Positions 39,888 through 50,622 of a DNA stretch of 64,000 bases are shown here, piece by piece. The stretch comes from Solibacillus faecavium (GTDB lineage: Bacteria > Bacillota > Bacilli > Bacillales_A > Planococcaceae), in assembly GCF_014836905.1 (NCBI RefSeq), contig NZ_JACSPZ010000004.1, positions 310,001 to 374,000 of the forward strand, given 5' to 3'. How positions within the stretch are numbered: the first letter of the stretch is position 1; every line of letters starts with the position of its first letter. The notes beneath the pieces are model-generated. The model had not been told where the DNA came from. It did not search any database and worked only from the letters and a program-made list of their open reading frames with translations. A program made the translations under genes and the position numbers.

Positions 39888-40406
39888 TTATTGTGCACGT
39901 TGAAATACTCGAGCGCTAATACAATATTTAAACGCCCATGCAAGCATTATTAAAAATAATAGATTCCCTATTGTTGTAGGAACTAATCGATTTACGATAA
40001 ACGGCTGAACTGCCATTGTTGTAAACTGTATAATATAGAAAAATTCATATATTACAAATTCAAAAATAACCATTAATAATAAAGCCAAAAACATTGAAAA
40101 TACTAAATGGGGATGGACACGCTTCACACACCATGCTGCAATATAGCAAACCGCCGGATATAACACCATGTACAAACCAATAATATTAATATAGAATACA
40201 TCAAAACATAATCCAAAAATAAGACCATAAATCATGGCTTTTTTACGACTATAATAAATGGCTAAAAAGATTAAATATAAAATTAAAAAACGCGGAATTA
40301 AATAGTAAGTTTCCTCACCTAGCTGCAAGGGGGAAAACATAGCTAACCCAGATTCAAATAAAAACAGCAAAATCCCTACAAACACTATTAAAAACCGAGC
40401 GAGCAT
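39888..40406 (-). CDS. mreD: Rod-shape protein MreD
   Basis: 172 residues with five to six hydrophobic helices, no soluble domain, and the MreD position after mreC (one-base overlap). Part of the elongasome membrane complex. Sequence conservation in MreD is low, so context weighs heavily. Confidence 0.9.
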   Translation of the reverse strand: MLARFLIVFVGILLFLFESGLAMFSPLQLGEETYYLIPRFLILYLIFLAIYYSRKKAMIYGLIFGLCFDVFYINIIGLYMVLYPAVCYIAAWCVKRVHPHLVFSMFLALLLMVIFEFVIYEFFYIIQFTTMAVQPFIVNRLVPTTIGNLLFLIMLAWAFKYCISARVFQRAQ

Positions 40407-41323
40407 TATTCATCCCCCTCAACTTCCACAACCGGTTCATTCGTTAAATCTTCATTTGTACCAGACCCATCTGAACCGTCTATCGAAATTGTGTTACGTT
40501 TGGCAATAATAACATGATCTAATATTGAAAAGTCCGCTGCCGGTTTTACATAGGCCATTTTCGTCAAGCCAAAGTCATCTGTCGTCACTTCTGTAATTTC
40601 ACCGATCAAAATACCTTTCGGGAAAATCCCGCCTAGACCAGAAGACAATACTTTACCGCCGACATCAAGATCTATATTGGAATCGATTCGTTTTAATAGT
40701 AATTCGTTACGTTCATCGTCATACCCTTCTATTAAACCATGAATTTCTTTATTGTCTTCATCTACTACAATAGCAGATACACGATAATTTTCATTGTTTG
40801 TATAAAGTAGCTCTACTTCTGACGTATAAGGTGTAGCAATTACAATTTTACCTATTAGACCACGAGAAGTTCTAACCGCCATATTTTTTTCAACACCATG
40901 TGCTGTACCCTTATTTAATATAATTTTCTCTTCCCACTGATCAGGGTTTCTCGCAATGACCGTCGCTTGAATCGGATCGAAATCACGCAAACTTTCCTCG
41001 ATTGATGCGAGTTCACGCAATGAAGAATTTTCGGCTTTTAAAGTACTTACTTCTGCCTGCAAAACGGCAAAATCTTCAAGGCGCATTTTTAGGCGCTGAT
41101 TTTCTTCATACGTATTTAACAGCGAATCAATATTGCTAAAAATACTTGTTATGTAATTAGTCGGCTTTGCGACAATCGATTGTGCAAAGCCAACTGTATC
41201 TTTAATAATTTGCTCGGGTAATGTTGCGTTATGACGATCACGTAGAGAGAACCCAATCAATGCCACAAGAAAAATAACACTTACTAAAAGAATAATTAAT
41301 TTTTTATTTGAGAAATGTGGCAC
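40406..41323 (-). CDS. mreC: Rod-shape protein MreC
   Basis: 305 residues: one N-terminal membrane helix (LIILLVSVIFLVALIGFSL), a coiled coil near 65-110 (RLKMRLEDFAVLQAEVSTLK), and a beta-rich external domain. An acidic tail rich in Glu/Asp ends the protein. It links MreB to PBP2 and MreD. Confidence 0.96.
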   Translation of the reverse strand: MPHFSNKKLIILLVSVIFLVALIGFSLRDRHNATLPEQIIKDTVGFAQSIVAKPTNYITSIFSNIDSLLNTYEENQRLKMRLEDFAVLQAEVSTLKAENSSLRELASIEESLRDFDPIQATVIARNPDQWEEKIILNKGTAHGVEKNMAVRTSRGLIGKIVIATPYTSEVELLYTNNENYRVSAIVVDEDNKEIHGLIEGYDDERNELLLKRIDSNIDLDVGGKVLSSGLGGIFPKGILIGEITEVTTDDFGLTKMAYVKPAADFSILDHVIIAKRNTISIDGSDGSGTNEDLTNEPVVEVEGDE

Positions 41324-41335
41324 TGCGAGTCCTCC

Positions 41336-42352
41336 TTATTTCACTTGTTGCGAACGAATTAAATCAATATTATCCAACGCTTTACCTGTTCCAATTGCTA
41401 CACAGTCCAGAGGATTTTCAGCGATAAATACAGGCATTTTTGTCTCGTCACTAATTACTTTATCAAGATTGCGTAATAGTGCGCCACCGCCTGTTAGTAC
41501 GATTCCGCGCTCCATAACATCTGCAGATAATTCAGGAGGAGTTTGTTCCAAAGTTTTCTTCACGCCATCCAGAATTACAACGATTGCTTCATGTAAAGAT
41601 TTTGAAATCTCACTTGAAGTAATTTCAATCGTTTTAGGCAGACCTGTTAATAAGTCGCGACCACGAATTTCCATCACTTCGTCAGGACCTTCAGCAAGTG
41701 CTGTACCAATTTCCATTTTAATGCTCTCCGCTGTACGCTCACCGATTGTTAAATTATATGTCTTGCGGATGTAGGCAATAATTGAGTGATCCATCGCGTC
41801 ACCACCGACACGTACCGATTCACTAGTTACAATACCACCTAGAGAAATAACAGCCACTTCTGTTGTACCACCGCCGATATCTACGACCATAGAACCTGTT
41901 GGCTCCCAAACCGGTAAGTTAGCACCGATTGCAGCTGCAAAAGGTTCTTCTATAGTAAATGCCTCTTTTGCGCCAGCTTGACGGCTTGCATCAATAACAG
42001 CACGTTGTTCAACAGATGTAATACCATAAGGAACACAGATCATCACATTTGGCTTTTTCCAGTTAGAGCCTGATGCTTTCATTGCTTCTCTTAAATAATA
42101 TTGAATCATTGCAGTTGTAATTTCAAAGTCAGCAATAACGCCATCTTTCATTGGGCGAATTGCCACGATAGAACCTGGTGTACGTCCGATCATATTTTTT
42201 GCATCATTACCAACAGCAACAATGTCACCTGTTTTTGTATTCTTCGCTACTACTGATGGTTCTCGTAATACGATACCTTTTCCCTTTACAAATACTAATG
42301 TATTAGCTGTGCCAAGATCAATCCCGACATCTTTATTCCCTAATCCAAACAA
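41336..42352 (-). CDS. mreB: Actin-like shape protein MreB
   Basis: 338 residues. Phosphate-1 motif [16 protein letters not shown], phosphate-2 [14 protein letters not shown], and adenosine motif [14 protein letters not shown]. The start is TTG at 42352 with AAGGGAG about nine bases upstream. First gene of mreBCD. Confidence 0.97.
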   Translation of the reverse strand: MFGLGNKDVGIDLGTANTLVFVKGKGIVLREPSVVAKNTKTGDIVAVGNDAKNMIGRTPGSIVAIRPMKDGVIADFEITTAMIQYYLREAMKASGSNWKKPNVMICVPYGITSVEQRAVIDASRQAGAKEAFTIEEPFAAAIGANLPVWEPTGSMVVDIGGGTTEVAVISLGGIVTSESVRVGGDAMDHSIIAYIRKTYNLTIGERTAESIKMEIGTALAEGPDEVMEIRGRDLLTGLPKTIEITSSEISKSLHEAIVVILDGVKKTLEQTPPELSADVMERGIVLTGGGALLRNLDKVISDETKMPVFIAENPLDCVAIGTGKALDNIDLIRSQQVK

Positions 42353-42696
42353 ATTAAGTACTCCCTTTCTTATAAAACAATTTCTATTTATGATGTTACT
42401 AAAATCATACGCTCTATTATAACGAATTACATCAAATAATTATAGTGTCATATGCTCCTAATCTCGACTTTTGTCGAATGTTTTTTTCTATAACACTACC
42501 TTACTATTGTATTTCTATTTTCGCTTTGAAACAAATAAAATTAATATGTAAGATTTAACAAAATCACCACATCCATATGACGAATATAACAAATAAAAGT
42601 TGCATAGGCGAAATATGTCGATGAATCATTAAAATATATAATAATTGTTATTGTAATGTAACATTCCCTATATTTCTTTCTCATCATTCTCATATT
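42353..42696. other. Intergenic region between radC and mreB
   Basis: About 345 bp, AT-rich, no coding signal. Two TATAAT hexamers on the minus strand within about 70 bases of the mreB start are candidate -10 elements, but -35 matches are poor. A small TCGAC/GTCGA repeat lies at 42464-42477. Confidence 0.45.
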
Positions 42697-42727
42697 AAAA
42701 AGACAAACGTGCACTTACGTTTGTCTT
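42697..42727 (-). terminator. Terminator after radC
   Basis: 11-bp perfect arms AAGACAAACGT (42700-42710) and complement (42717-42727) and a short T-run on the minus strand. Confidence 0.78.
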
Positions 42728-42732
42728 CCCTA

Positions 42733-43431
42733 TCAAAAGTATCCTTTTTCCTTCATGCTTATGAACTGATGATCACCGATTATGACATGATCAAGCAAAT
42801 CAACGCCGACAATTTTACCTGCCTCATACAGTCGTGATGTAACATCTACATCTTCCGGACTAGGTGTAGGTACCCCGCTAGGATGGTTATGAGCACAGAT
42901 GATTGATGCTGCTGAACGTTTAACGGCTTCACGGAAAATCTCCCTAGGGTGAACAATGCTTGCATTTAAACTTCCAACAAAAATTGTTTGTTTATGGAGC
43001 ACTTGATTTTTAACGTTTAAAAATAGGCACACAAAATGCTCCTGCTGCAATGATGTCATATCTTGCATTAAAAAGGTAGCAGCATCTTCAGGAGAGCGTA
43101 TAGTAAAACGTTCCTCTAAATCTTTTGTTGCAAGCCTTCTCCCTAGTTCAATCGCGGCTAATAATAATACTGCCTTCGCTTCGCCAATTCCTTTAATATC
43201 CATAATTTCCTCAAGTGTTGCATGTTTTAAATTATGCAATTTCTCAAAGTTTATCAATACCCGATTGGCGACTGTTAGTACCGACTCTTTCTTTGTACCT
43301 GTTCCTAAAAGAATTGCAATAAGCTCTTGGTTCGACAGACTTTTTGCACCTTGACGTATAAGGCGCTCACGCGGACGGTCTACTTCAAGCACATCATGGA
43401 TTTTTAAATTCAACAATGGTGTTCCAGTCAT
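42733..43431 (-). CDS. radC: RadC/YsxA JAB-domain protein
   Basis: About 232 residues. N-terminal helix-hairpin-helix (IKGIGEAKAVLLLAAIELGR) and a C-terminal JAMM metalloprotease-like motif HNHPSGVPTPSPEDV. The historical DNA-repair role is doubtful; function unknown. ATG at 43431 follows AGGAG by eight bases. Two bases separate it from maf, so they are co-transcribed. Confidence 0.94.
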   Translation of the reverse strand: MTGTPLLNLKIHDVLEVDRPRERLIRQGAKSLSNQELIAILLGTGTKKESVLTVANRVLINFEKLHNLKHATLEEIMDIKGIGEAKAVLLLAAIELGRRLATKDLEERFTIRSPEDAATFLMQDMTSLQQEHFVCLFLNVKNQVLHKQTIFVGSLNASIVHPREIFREAVKRSAASIICAHNHPSGVPTPSPEDVDVTSRLYEAGKIVGVDLLDHVIIGDHQFISMKEKGYF

Positions 43432-43442
43432 TGACATCACTC

Positions 43443-44036
43443 CTAAAAGGTTAGTTTTAGTAGTTGCAATGTAAGCATTTTTTGAACTAACGATGCAATC
43501 GGTAATCCGACGACATTGTTATAATCTCCCTCTATGCGATCCACGAGCATGGCGCCACTCGTTTGAATCCCATATCCCCCTGCTTTGTCAAATGGATCTC
43601 CTGTCTGCACATAAGCTTCTATCATTTGTGGAGAGACCTGTTTAAAAATAACTGCAGTCCTTTCAACAAATGTATGCTCTGTTCCATCCGCTAAAATAAT
43701 CGCTACTGCCGTCATCACTTCATGACGATTGCCCGCCAGCTGCGTTAAATGTTGAATCGCTTCTTCTTTTGAAGTAGGTTTGTGTAATATTTGATCATTA
43801 AACACGACAATAGTGTCCGCTCCAATAATGCACTTATCCGGGCATTTTTTTGCAACATCACGTGTTTTTAAAAGCGCTACTTCTGTTACATATTGCTGGA
43901 CTGTATTTGCTTTGACACTTGTTTCCACTACATCGCTTGTGACAATAGTAAAGGGAATATTTATCATTTGGAGCAATTCTTTTCTTCGTGGTGATGAAGA
44001 AGCTAAAATAAGTTGTTCGTTCGTAGTAAAATTCAT
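43443..44036 (-). CDS. maf: Maf-family nucleotide pyrophosphatase
   Basis: About 197 residues. Motifs LASSSPRRKELL, GADTIVV and DKAGGYGIQ identify a Maf protein that hydrolyses dTTP/UTP-type or modified nucleotides. ATG at 44036 follows AGGAGG. In B. subtilis Maf affects septum formation. Confidence 0.95.
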   Translation of the reverse strand: MNFTTNEQLILASSSPRRKELLQMINIPFTIVTSDVVETSVKANTVQQYVTEVALLKTRDVAKKCPDKCIIGADTIVVFNDQILHKPTSKEEAIQHLTQLAGNRHEVMTAVAIILADGTEHTFVERTAVIFKQVSPQMIEAYVQTGDPFDKAGGYGIQTSGAMLVDRIEGDYNNVVGLPIASLVQKMLTLQLLKLTF

Positions 44037-44141
44037 TTCCAATCCTCCTATTATCTATAGTAACCGACAATAGGAAATTTGAACATTGTACTGCCGTGGA
44101 TACTTTTCATTAAAATAGACTATTTCTAGCGTTTTTCTATA

Positions 44142-44741
44142 TTAAAATGTTACTTTAAGGCAATCTAGACGCTCATAATAATTTAAAAACATATGCAACC
44201 GAATAATATTGGGGTTAGTTGAAAGCTTTGAAACTTCCGATGCCAGCCCAATCCAGTCCGTTGGCACAAGTTGTTCATCAATTGTATCAGTTTGTTGACC
44301 TGTAAACATTTTCGTATCTTTCAAAGTAATTGGAAGCTGGAGTTCAGCATTATTAGGACAACTGCTTGCAATTGTTATACTTTTATAAAATCCACTTGGT
44401 ATTAACGCTAATGCAGCATCGACCTTCGTTGTATCAAGACGTGACCAAACAAAATACTGCTCGTCCACTTTCACTACAGCCGCTTTATTTAAAGTAGGGT
44501 AAGTTCCTAAAAATTGAGCTGCGCTATCAAAATTTGAGAAAACGCCATGTTGTAATGCAAAATATTGCTGCTTCACTTGCTGTTGTTCCTCTGTTGTTTG
44601 CACTGTCGGAATAGTTTCTGCAACTTCTTTTTCTGTTGTTGGTAATTGTAAAATAAAAATAAATACTAGGACGCCAGCAAGCCCTGTAAGACTTCCAATG
44701 AACATTGCTTGGAAAATGGCATTATTCTTTAAAGCTTTCAT
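44142..44741 (-). CDS. spoIIB: SpoIIB-like SPOR-domain membrane protein
   Basis: 199 residues. One N-terminal membrane helix (MFIGSLTGLAGVLVFIFIL), a Gln/Glu linker, then a SPOR-like segment (YFALQHGVFSNFDSAAQFLGTYP). The place between folC and maf is that of spoIIB in B. subtilis, where it helps septal wall thinning during engulfment. It is much shorter than B. subtilis SpoIIB (332), so the call rests on topology and position. Confidence 0.7.
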   Translation of the reverse strand: MKALKNNAIFQAMFIGSLTGLAGVLVFIFILQLPTTEKEVAETIPTVQTTEEQQQVKQQYFALQHGVFSNFDSAAQFLGTYPTLNKAAVVKVDEQYFVWSRLDTTKVDAALALIPSGFYKSITIASSCPNNAELQLPITLKDTKMFTGQQTDTIDEQLVPTDWIGLASEVSKLSTNPNIIRLHMFLNYYERLDCLKVTF

Positions 44742-44790
44742 ATTTGCTACAGCTCCATCTCTTTTTAATCAACCATAGCAAAATAGACAT

Positions 44791-44821
44791 AAAAAAGGGC
44801 GAGACTGCTGTCGTCTCCCCC
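44791..44821 (-). terminator. Terminator after the folC pair
   Basis: Arms GGGCGAGAC (44797-44805) and GTCTCCCCC (44813-44821) with a six-T run on the minus strand. Confidence 0.85.
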
Positions 44822-44901
44822 TAAAAATGTTTCGCTAATATTCTTCTTTATTTTCACTCGACCATAAAGAAATAAGATCAAATCGAAGTTTATTAGCAAA
44901 A

Positions 44902-46167
44902 TCATATGATATTTTTACATTTTTGTCGAATCTCGCTTAACAAATATAATGAGCCGGTTACAATTCTAACCGTATCACCTTTCACTGGCTCCGTTAAAAT
45001 CTTAACTGGGTCGTTAATAATATATTTATTCTTAGCCTGGCTTAGTTCAAAAATAACCGATGCTTTCATCGCCCGTTCATTTTGGATATCGGCAAAGTAA
45101 AAAGCATCTCCGACTTCCTCTAATAGTTTTAAAATTGATTGGACATCTTTATCCGCAAGTAACCCTACAAGGAATTCAATTCGTTTCTTAGGAAAATGCT
45201 CTTTTATTGTTGAAACCAGTGATTGAATACTTGCCGGGTTATGTGCACCATCAAAATAAATATTTGGCAGGACTTGTTCAAAGCGACCTGCAAGAACAGC
45301 AGTTTTTATACCAAACTGAATTTTACTCTCATCAAGCTCCAACTGGAATTTTTTCGCCACTTCCATAAAGGCAGTAATGGCCAAAGACATATTTTGACCT
45401 TGATGTGCTCCTAAAAGCTGACGCTGTAAATTTCCGAATTTCACTTCGTACACCGTATTTTCGTAAAGTTCGGAACCGTTTGTTTTTGTAACGGTAAAAT
45501 GTTGCCCATAACAATATAACGCTACGTTTTTTGCTTTGGCTTCCTGTACAAAAATATCCTTTACATTATTAGTCATTTCCCCTATTACAGCAGGGCAGTT
45601 ATCCTTGAATATCCCTGCTTTATGGCGTGCGATACTCGTCAATGTATCACCTAAAAATTTTGTATGTTCCAATGCAATACTCGGGACAACCGAAACAATA
45701 GGTATAACTACGTTCGTGCTGTCTTCTCTTCCACCCATTCCTGCCTCGATTAAAACTAAATCGGGCTTTTGATCGGCAAAATAAAGAAAAGCCACGACCG
45801 TCAATAATTCAAAATCCGTTAATTTCCCGCTTAGCCCCGCCTCAGCCAAGTGCTGAAACAAACGATCCATTTGATCTGTAGAAATAGGCTCCCCATCGAT
45901 TTGTATTTGATCATGCACATCTACAACGCAAGGTGACATAAACTTTCCTACCGACAGTCCGTGAGCCCGCGCTATTCCTTCTACAAACGACAATGTAGAG
46001 CCCTTTCCATTCGTACCGGCAAAATGTACGACATTTAATTGCTTTTCAGGATGTCCCAATAAAGTAAGTGCCGATTCAATTGCCGCTAACCCTGGCTTAA
46101 TTATTTGTTCACTTTCCACTTGCCACCGCTCTTTATAAAGGTTTAATAACGGAATCATGAAATCCAC
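44902..46167 (-). CDS. folC: FolC-family ligase, divergent copy
   Basis: 421 residues. Mur-ligase fold with P-loop GTNGKGST, MGGREDSTNV, HKAGIFK (retains the lysine) and FDGAHNPASI. The usual SPHL...ER loop, present in the neighbour, is SPCVVDVHDQIQID here, so pterin or folate binding may differ. It overlaps the upstream folC by 13 bases. It may be specialised for dihydrofolate synthesis or polyglutamylation; sequence does not decide. Confidence 0.88.
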   Translation of the reverse strand: MDFMIPLLNLYKERWQVESEQIIKPGLAAIESALTLLGHPEKQLNVVHFAGTNGKGSTLSFVEGIARAHGLSVGKFMSPCVVDVHDQIQIDGEPISTDQMDRLFQHLAEAGLSGKLTDFELLTVVAFLYFADQKPDLVLIEAGMGGREDSTNVVIPIVSVVPSIALEHTKFLGDTLTSIARHKAGIFKDNCPAVIGEMTNNVKDIFVQEAKAKNVALYCYGQHFTVTKTNGSELYENTVYEVKFGNLQRQLLGAHQGQNMSLAITAFMEVAKKFQLELDESKIQFGIKTAVLAGRFEQVLPNIYFDGAHNPASIQSLVSTIKEHFPKKRIEFLVGLLADKDVQSILKLLEEVGDAFYFADIQNERAMKASVIFELSQAKNKYIINDPVKILTEPVKGDTVRIVTGSLYLLSEIRQKCKNII

Positions 46168-47426
46168 CCTTTCTTTACAAATAGACTTCGTACTTCAGCG
46201 ATGAAATATAAAGAGCCCGTAATAACAAGCAGTTCATCCTCCGCTAGATTTGCCTTTTCTGTTTCAATCAACTGTTGCCAATTCGGATTCATAAACTTCT
46301 TAGCATGGTTACTTTGTTCGAAAAGCTGATTCGCTGTTGCAGCGCGCGGTAAATTTATCTGAGTAAAATGCATCTCAGCAGCGAATTTATCCATTAATTC
46401 AATACTGAGAGCATGGTCTTTATCTTGTAATGCTGCGTAAATAAACTTTACTTTATGTTGTGGGGCAACCTCTTTTATTGTTTCGACTAATGCCATGGTG
46501 CCTTCAGAATTATGTGCACCGTCTAATATGATATTGCCAGTCACCCTTTCAAATCGACCATCCCATTTCGCATCTTGAAGGGCTTGTTTTACTTTTTTTT
46601 CATCAACAGATGGCAAGAACAATTTCACTGCAGTAATTGCCAGTGCGGCATTTTCCTTTTGATGCTCACCGACCATAGCCATTGTTATATTGCTAATATT
46701 TATATCCGATACATAGTTGAAATTCGATTTTTTATTGTTTTCAATATAAAATTGCTCATTTATCAGATAGATTGGTGCATGTAATTGAATCGCCGCTTCT
46801 TTAATCACCGATAATGCTTCTTTATTTTTTACTCCTACAACTACAGGTTTCATCGTTTTTATAATCCCGGCTTTTTCTGCTGCAATTTCCCCATAACTTT
46901 CACCAAGCATATCTGTATGCTCTAATGAAATTGTTGTAATGACGCTTACTTCCGGTAGGACAACATTAGTCGAATCCAAACGCCCTCCGATTCCTGTTTC
47001 AAGCAAAACGACATCTACCTGTTGTTCTGCAAAATATTGCAGGGCAAGGAGTGTCATAAACTCAAAGAAGCTCGGAAACTTACCGTCCAATTTTTCTTTA
47101 ATTACTTCACTCAGCTGATTCGCGATATTTAGAAAATCTTCATCAGAGATTTGGTTTTTATTTATAGTCACCCGTTCATTTGCTCGTTCTAAATGAGGAG
47201 AGATAAAAGCACCTACCGTTAAACCATGCGCCATTAAAATTTCACGTGTCGCATTTAAAGTAGAACCCTTTCCATTCGAACCTGCAAAATGAATAAATTT
47301 ATTTTTTTTCTCCGGATTGCCAAGTGCATTTAAAATCATTTTGGCTGACTGTAAAGGTTCTCCTTTGTATTGGCTTGCTTTTAATTGAAAAATAAAATTT
47401 GTACACTGCTCAATCGATTGAAACAT
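46155..47426 (-). CDS. folC: Bifunctional folylpolyglutamate/dihydrofolate synthase
   Basis: 423 residues with canonical motifs: GSNGKGST, ISPHLERANERVTIN, TGIGGRLDSTNV, AAEKAGIIK and DGAHNSEG. It adds glutamate to dihydropteroate or folates. Second of a tandem pair and the more typical copy. It follows valS, as folC does in B. subtilis. Confidence 0.92.
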   Translation of the reverse strand: MFQSIEQCTNFIFQLKASQYKGEPLQSAKMILNALGNPEKKNKFIHFAGSNGKGSTLNATREILMAHGLTVGAFISPHLERANERVTINKNQISDEDFLNIANQLSEVIKEKLDGKFPSFFEFMTLLALQYFAEQQVDVVLLETGIGGRLDSTNVVLPEVSVITTISLEHTDMLGESYGEIAAEKAGIIKTMKPVVVGVKNKEALSVIKEAAIQLHAPIYLINEQFYIENNKKSNFNYVSDINISNITMAMVGEHQKENAALAITAVKLFLPSVDEKKVKQALQDAKWDGRFERVTGNIILDGAHNSEGTMALVETIKEVAPQHKVKFIYAALQDKDHALSIELMDKFAAEMHFTQINLPRAATANQLFEQSNHAKKFMNPNWQQLIETEKANLAEDELLVITGSLYFIAEVRSLFVKKGWIS

Positions 47427-47480
47427 TTAATTTCTCTCCCTAGTAAGGCTAATATGTAATCAGTTATATTATAGCGAAAT

Positions 47481-47515
47481 AAAAAGAAAGAGGCACCGAA
47501 TTCCGGCACCCCTTT
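47481..47515 (-). terminator. Terminator after valS
   Basis: Hairpin with GGCACCG / CGGCACC core and flanking A/T pairs (47487-47515) and a T-run on the minus strand. Confidence 0.82.
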
Positions 47516-47523
47516 CGTATAAA

Positions 47524-50166
47524 TTACATGTTTTTTAATTCTGCAATACGTTTTTCAACCGTTGCATATTTCGCTTCATAGTCGGCTAACTTTTCACGTT
47601 CAGTTGCTACTAATGCTTCTGGTGCCTTTGATACAAAGCGTTCATTAGATAATTTACCAGAAACTAATTTCACTTCTTTTGCCCACTTTTCAAGCTCTTT
47701 TTCAAGACGTGCAATTTCTTCATCAATATTGATTAAACCTGCAAGCGGCATGAAGATTTCTGCGCCTGATACAACTGCCGACATTGCTTGTGCTGGTGCT
47801 TCAAGCTCTGTACCAATTGTTAAGCCATCAGGGTTACAGAATTTTTCGATGTAACCTTTGTTCGCTTCAAGAACTGCTGCAATACCAGCATCTTTTGCCG
47901 AAATCGTCATCGCTACTTTTTTGCTCATCGGTGTATTTACTTCTGCACGAATGTTACGTACTGAACGGATAATATCCATTAACAGCTGCATATCGCCTGC
48001 TTCTGCCGTAAAGTTGAATGTTGGGTTTACAGTCGGCCATGCAGCTACCGTAATAGACTCCCCTTCATGTGGCAAGTGCTGCCAAATTTCTTCTGTTACA
48101 AATGGCATGAATGGGTGCAGTAAACGCATTGTATTGTCTAAAACATAGGCAAGTACTGAACGTGTTGTTAATTTCGCTGCTTCATCTTCACCGTATAATG
48201 GTAGTTTCGCCATTTCGATATACCATGAACAGAAATCATCCCAAATGAAGTTGTATAGCTCACGTCCTACTTCACCGAACTCATATTTATCAGATAAAGT
48301 TGTTACACGGTCGATTGTTTCATTCAAGCGTGAAAGAATCCATTTATCCGCTGTTGAAAGGTCACCTGTTAAATCAATTTGCTCATATGTTAAGCCTTCC
48401 ATGTTCATTAACGCAAAACGAGAGGCATTCCAAATTTTGTTTACAAAGTTCCATGTAGATTCTACTTTTTCTGTAGAGTAACGTAAATCCTGACCAGGAG
48501 AAGAACCTGTTGCCAAGAAGTAACGTAGTGAGTCCGCGCCATATTGACCGATTACATCCATTGGGTCAACACCATTTCCTAGTGACTTAGACATTTTGCG
48601 ACCTTCTGCATCACGTACTAAACCGTGAATTAACACATCTTGGAATGGGCGTTTACCAGTAAATTCTTTACCTTGGAAAATCATACGGCTTACCCAGAAG
48701 AAGATGATATCATAACCAGTCACTAGTGTGTTTGTTGGATAGTAACGTTTGTATAATTCTGCTTCTTCATTTGGCCAATCCATTGTAGAAAACGGCCATA
48801 AAGCACTTGAGAACCACGTATCCAATACGTCTTCATCCTGTGTCCAGTTTTCTTTGTCGGCTGGTGCTTCCTTACCAACATAAATTTCGCCTGTTTCATT
48901 ATTGTACCAAGCTGGAATTTGGTGCCCCCACCATAATTGACGGGAAATACACCAGTCATGGATATTTTCCATCCAACGGTTATATGTGTTTTCGAAACGG
49001 TTTGGCACGAAGTTTACTTTTTCATTTTCATCCTCCTGCATTTTTAATGCTTCTTCTGCAAGTGGTGCCATTTTTACGAACCATTGTTTTGAAAGATATG
49101 GCTCTACTACTGCATTTGTACGCTCAGAGTGTCCTACTTGGTGTGTATGCGGTTCAATTTCAATTAATACGCCTGCCTCTTGTAAATCGGCTACAATCTG
49201 CTTACGGCACTCGAAACGATCCATGCCAGCATATTTACCGGCTAAATCATTCATTGTACCATCTTCGTTCATTACTAAAATACGTTCTAAATTATGGCGA
49301 TTCCCTACTTCAAAATCGTTCGGGTCATGTGCTGGCGTCATTTTTACGACACCTGTTCCAAATTCCATATCTACGTAATCATCCGCAACGATTGGAATTT
49401 CGCGACCTACGATTGGAAGGATAACCGTCTTCCCTACTAAGTGTGCATAACGTTCATCGTTTGGATGTACAGCTACACCTGAGTCACCTAGCATTGTTTC
49501 TGGACGTGTAGTTGCTACACGTAATTTTCCAGAGCCATCTGCCAATGGGTATTCCATATGGTAAAATGCGCCTTCTACTTCTTTATGAATTACTTCGATG
49601 TCAGAAAGTGCAGTTTTTGCAGCTGGATCCCAGTTAATAATACGTTCACCACGGTAAATATAGCCTTTTTCATACAGCTTAACGAATACTTCTTTAACTG
49701 CTTCTGATAAGCCTTCATCTAATGTGAAGCGCTCTTTTGAGTAGTCAAGACCTAAACCAAGTTTTGCCCATTGCTCACGAATATGGGAAGCGTATTCTTC
49801 CTTCCATTCCCACGTCTTTTCCAAGAATTTCTCACGGCCTAAATCATATCGTGAAATGCCTTCACCGCGTAGTTTTTCTTCTACTTTTGCCTGTGTCGCA
49901 ATACCCGCGTGGTCCATACCCGGCAACCAAAGCGCATCATATCCCTGCATACGTTTCATACGGATTAAAATATCCTGTAATGTTGTATCCCAAGCATGAC
50001 CAAGGTGTAGTTTCCCTGTTACGTTCGGTGGTGGAATAACGATAGAATACGGCTCTTTATCGCTCGTTGGATCTGCTTCAAAAAACTTACCGTTTAACCA
50101 CCATTCATAGCGGCCGGCTTCTGTTGACTTTGGATCATACTTTGTTGGCATTGTAATTTCCGTCAT
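47524..50166 (-). CDS. valS: Valyl-tRNA synthetase
   Basis: 880 residues, class [14 protein letters not shown] (HIGH motif, near 48), [10 protein letters not shown] (near 525), CP1 editing domain with [10 protein letters not shown], and a C-terminal coiled coil ([17 protein letters not shown]). Controlled by the upstream T-box leader. Confidence 0.98.
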   Translation of the reverse strand: MTEITMPTKYDPKSTEAGRYEWWLNGKFFEADPTSDKEPYSIVIPPPNVTGKLHLGHAWDTTLQDILIRMKRMQGYDALWLPGMDHAGIATQAKVEEKLRGEGISRYDLGREKFLEKTWEWKEEYASHIREQWAKLGLGLDYSKERFTLDEGLSEAVKEVFVKLYEKGYIYRGERIINWDPAAKTALSDIEVIHKEVEGAFYHMEYPLADGSGKLRVATTRPETMLGDSGVAVHPNDERYAHLVGKTVILPIVGREIPIVADDYVDMEFGTGVVKMTPAHDPNDFEVGNRHNLERILVMNEDGTMNDLAGKYAGMDRFECRKQIVADLQEAGVLIEIEPHTHQVGHSERTNAVVEPYLSKQWFVKMAPLAEEALKMQEDENEKVNFVPNRFENTYNRWMENIHDWCISRQLWWGHQIPAWYNNETGEIYVGKEAPADKENWTQDEDVLDTWFSSALWPFSTMDWPNEEAELYKRYYPTNTLVTGYDIIFFWVSRMIFQGKEFTGKRPFQDVLIHGLVRDAEGRKMSKSLGNGVDPMDVIGQYGADSLRYFLATGSSPGQDLRYSTEKVESTWNFVNKIWNASRFALMNMEGLTYEQIDLTGDLSTADKWILSRLNETIDRVTTLSDKYEFGEVGRELYNFIWDDFCSWYIEMAKLPLYGEDEAAKLTTRSVLAYVLDNTMRLLHPFMPFVTEEIWQHLPHEGESITVAAWPTVNPTFNFTAEAGDMQLLMDIIRSVRNIRAEVNTPMSKKVAMTISAKDAGIAAVLEANKGYIEKFCNPDGLTIGTELEAPAQAMSAVVSGAEIFMPLAGLINIDEEIARLEKELEKWAKEVKLVSGKLSNERFVSKAPEALVATEREKLADYEAKYATVEKRIAELKNM

Positions 50167-50204
50167 GATGAATCTCTCCTTTTCAAATACAAGTTGAATA
50201 AAAT

Positions 50205-50615
50205 AAAAAACTCCCTTCGCCTAAAAAAGGACGAGGGAGTTAATTCGCGGTACCACCTTTAATTCCGAAGGGTTTAGTCAAGCGCTCGCATACTTTGTCA
50301 CTTGCCTCTCTCAGTCGCTCATGAACACTATGTTCAATTCGCGTCTTCGCTCGGCTACGTTCCTCGTCTGACAAGCGCTTTCTTTAAACCCTGTGATTTA
50401 AATGTCAAGCGCTCGCATACAATGCGGCGTTACTATGCCCAATCGGCACTTCATTCGATAACGGTGTCTAACCGGAACTCAGCTACTGCTATTTCACTAA
50501 GTCAGCTCCTAGGCTACCTTCTGTAAGTATGATGTAGAAACTTTTCAGCTACTGTTTCCTCTCTGCACATCATGTTCATACATACTCTTCCTATTCAACG
50601 CTTCAAATATATAGT
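50205..50615 (-). promoter_or_regulatory. T-box leader of valS, unusually long
   Basis: The T-box core AAAGGTGGTACCGCG is read on the minus strand at about 50261-50246. It is followed by a terminator with arms ACTCCCTCGTCC / GGCGAAGGGAGT (50211-50240) and a T-run. From the predicted transcript start to the T-box is about 350 nt, longer than usual, because of an extra segment bounded by 17-bp direct repeats. Confidence 0.9.
50277..50420. repeat. 17-bp direct repeats bounding a 110-bp segment in the valS leader
   Basis: GTCAAGCGCTCGCATAC occurs at 50277-50293 and again at 50404-50420 (127-bp period). Removing one period would bring the leader to about the normal T-box length. The segment is richer in G and C than its surroundings and also contains a third partial copy (ACAAGCGCTT, near 50370). 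Confidence 0.8.
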
Positions 50616-50622
50616 TAAAATA

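Noticed and set aside
44902-47426. The two folC frames as one gene split by a frameshift
   Set aside because: Each has its own full set of FolC motifs and full length, so they are paralogues.
48807-49424. 205-codon plus-strand frame inside valS
   Set aside because: It lies wholly within the well-conserved valS coding sequence on the other strand.
50302-50526. 74-codon plus-strand frame in the valS leader
   Set aside because: It covers the antisense of the T-box leader and its inserted repeat, with no ribosome-binding site.
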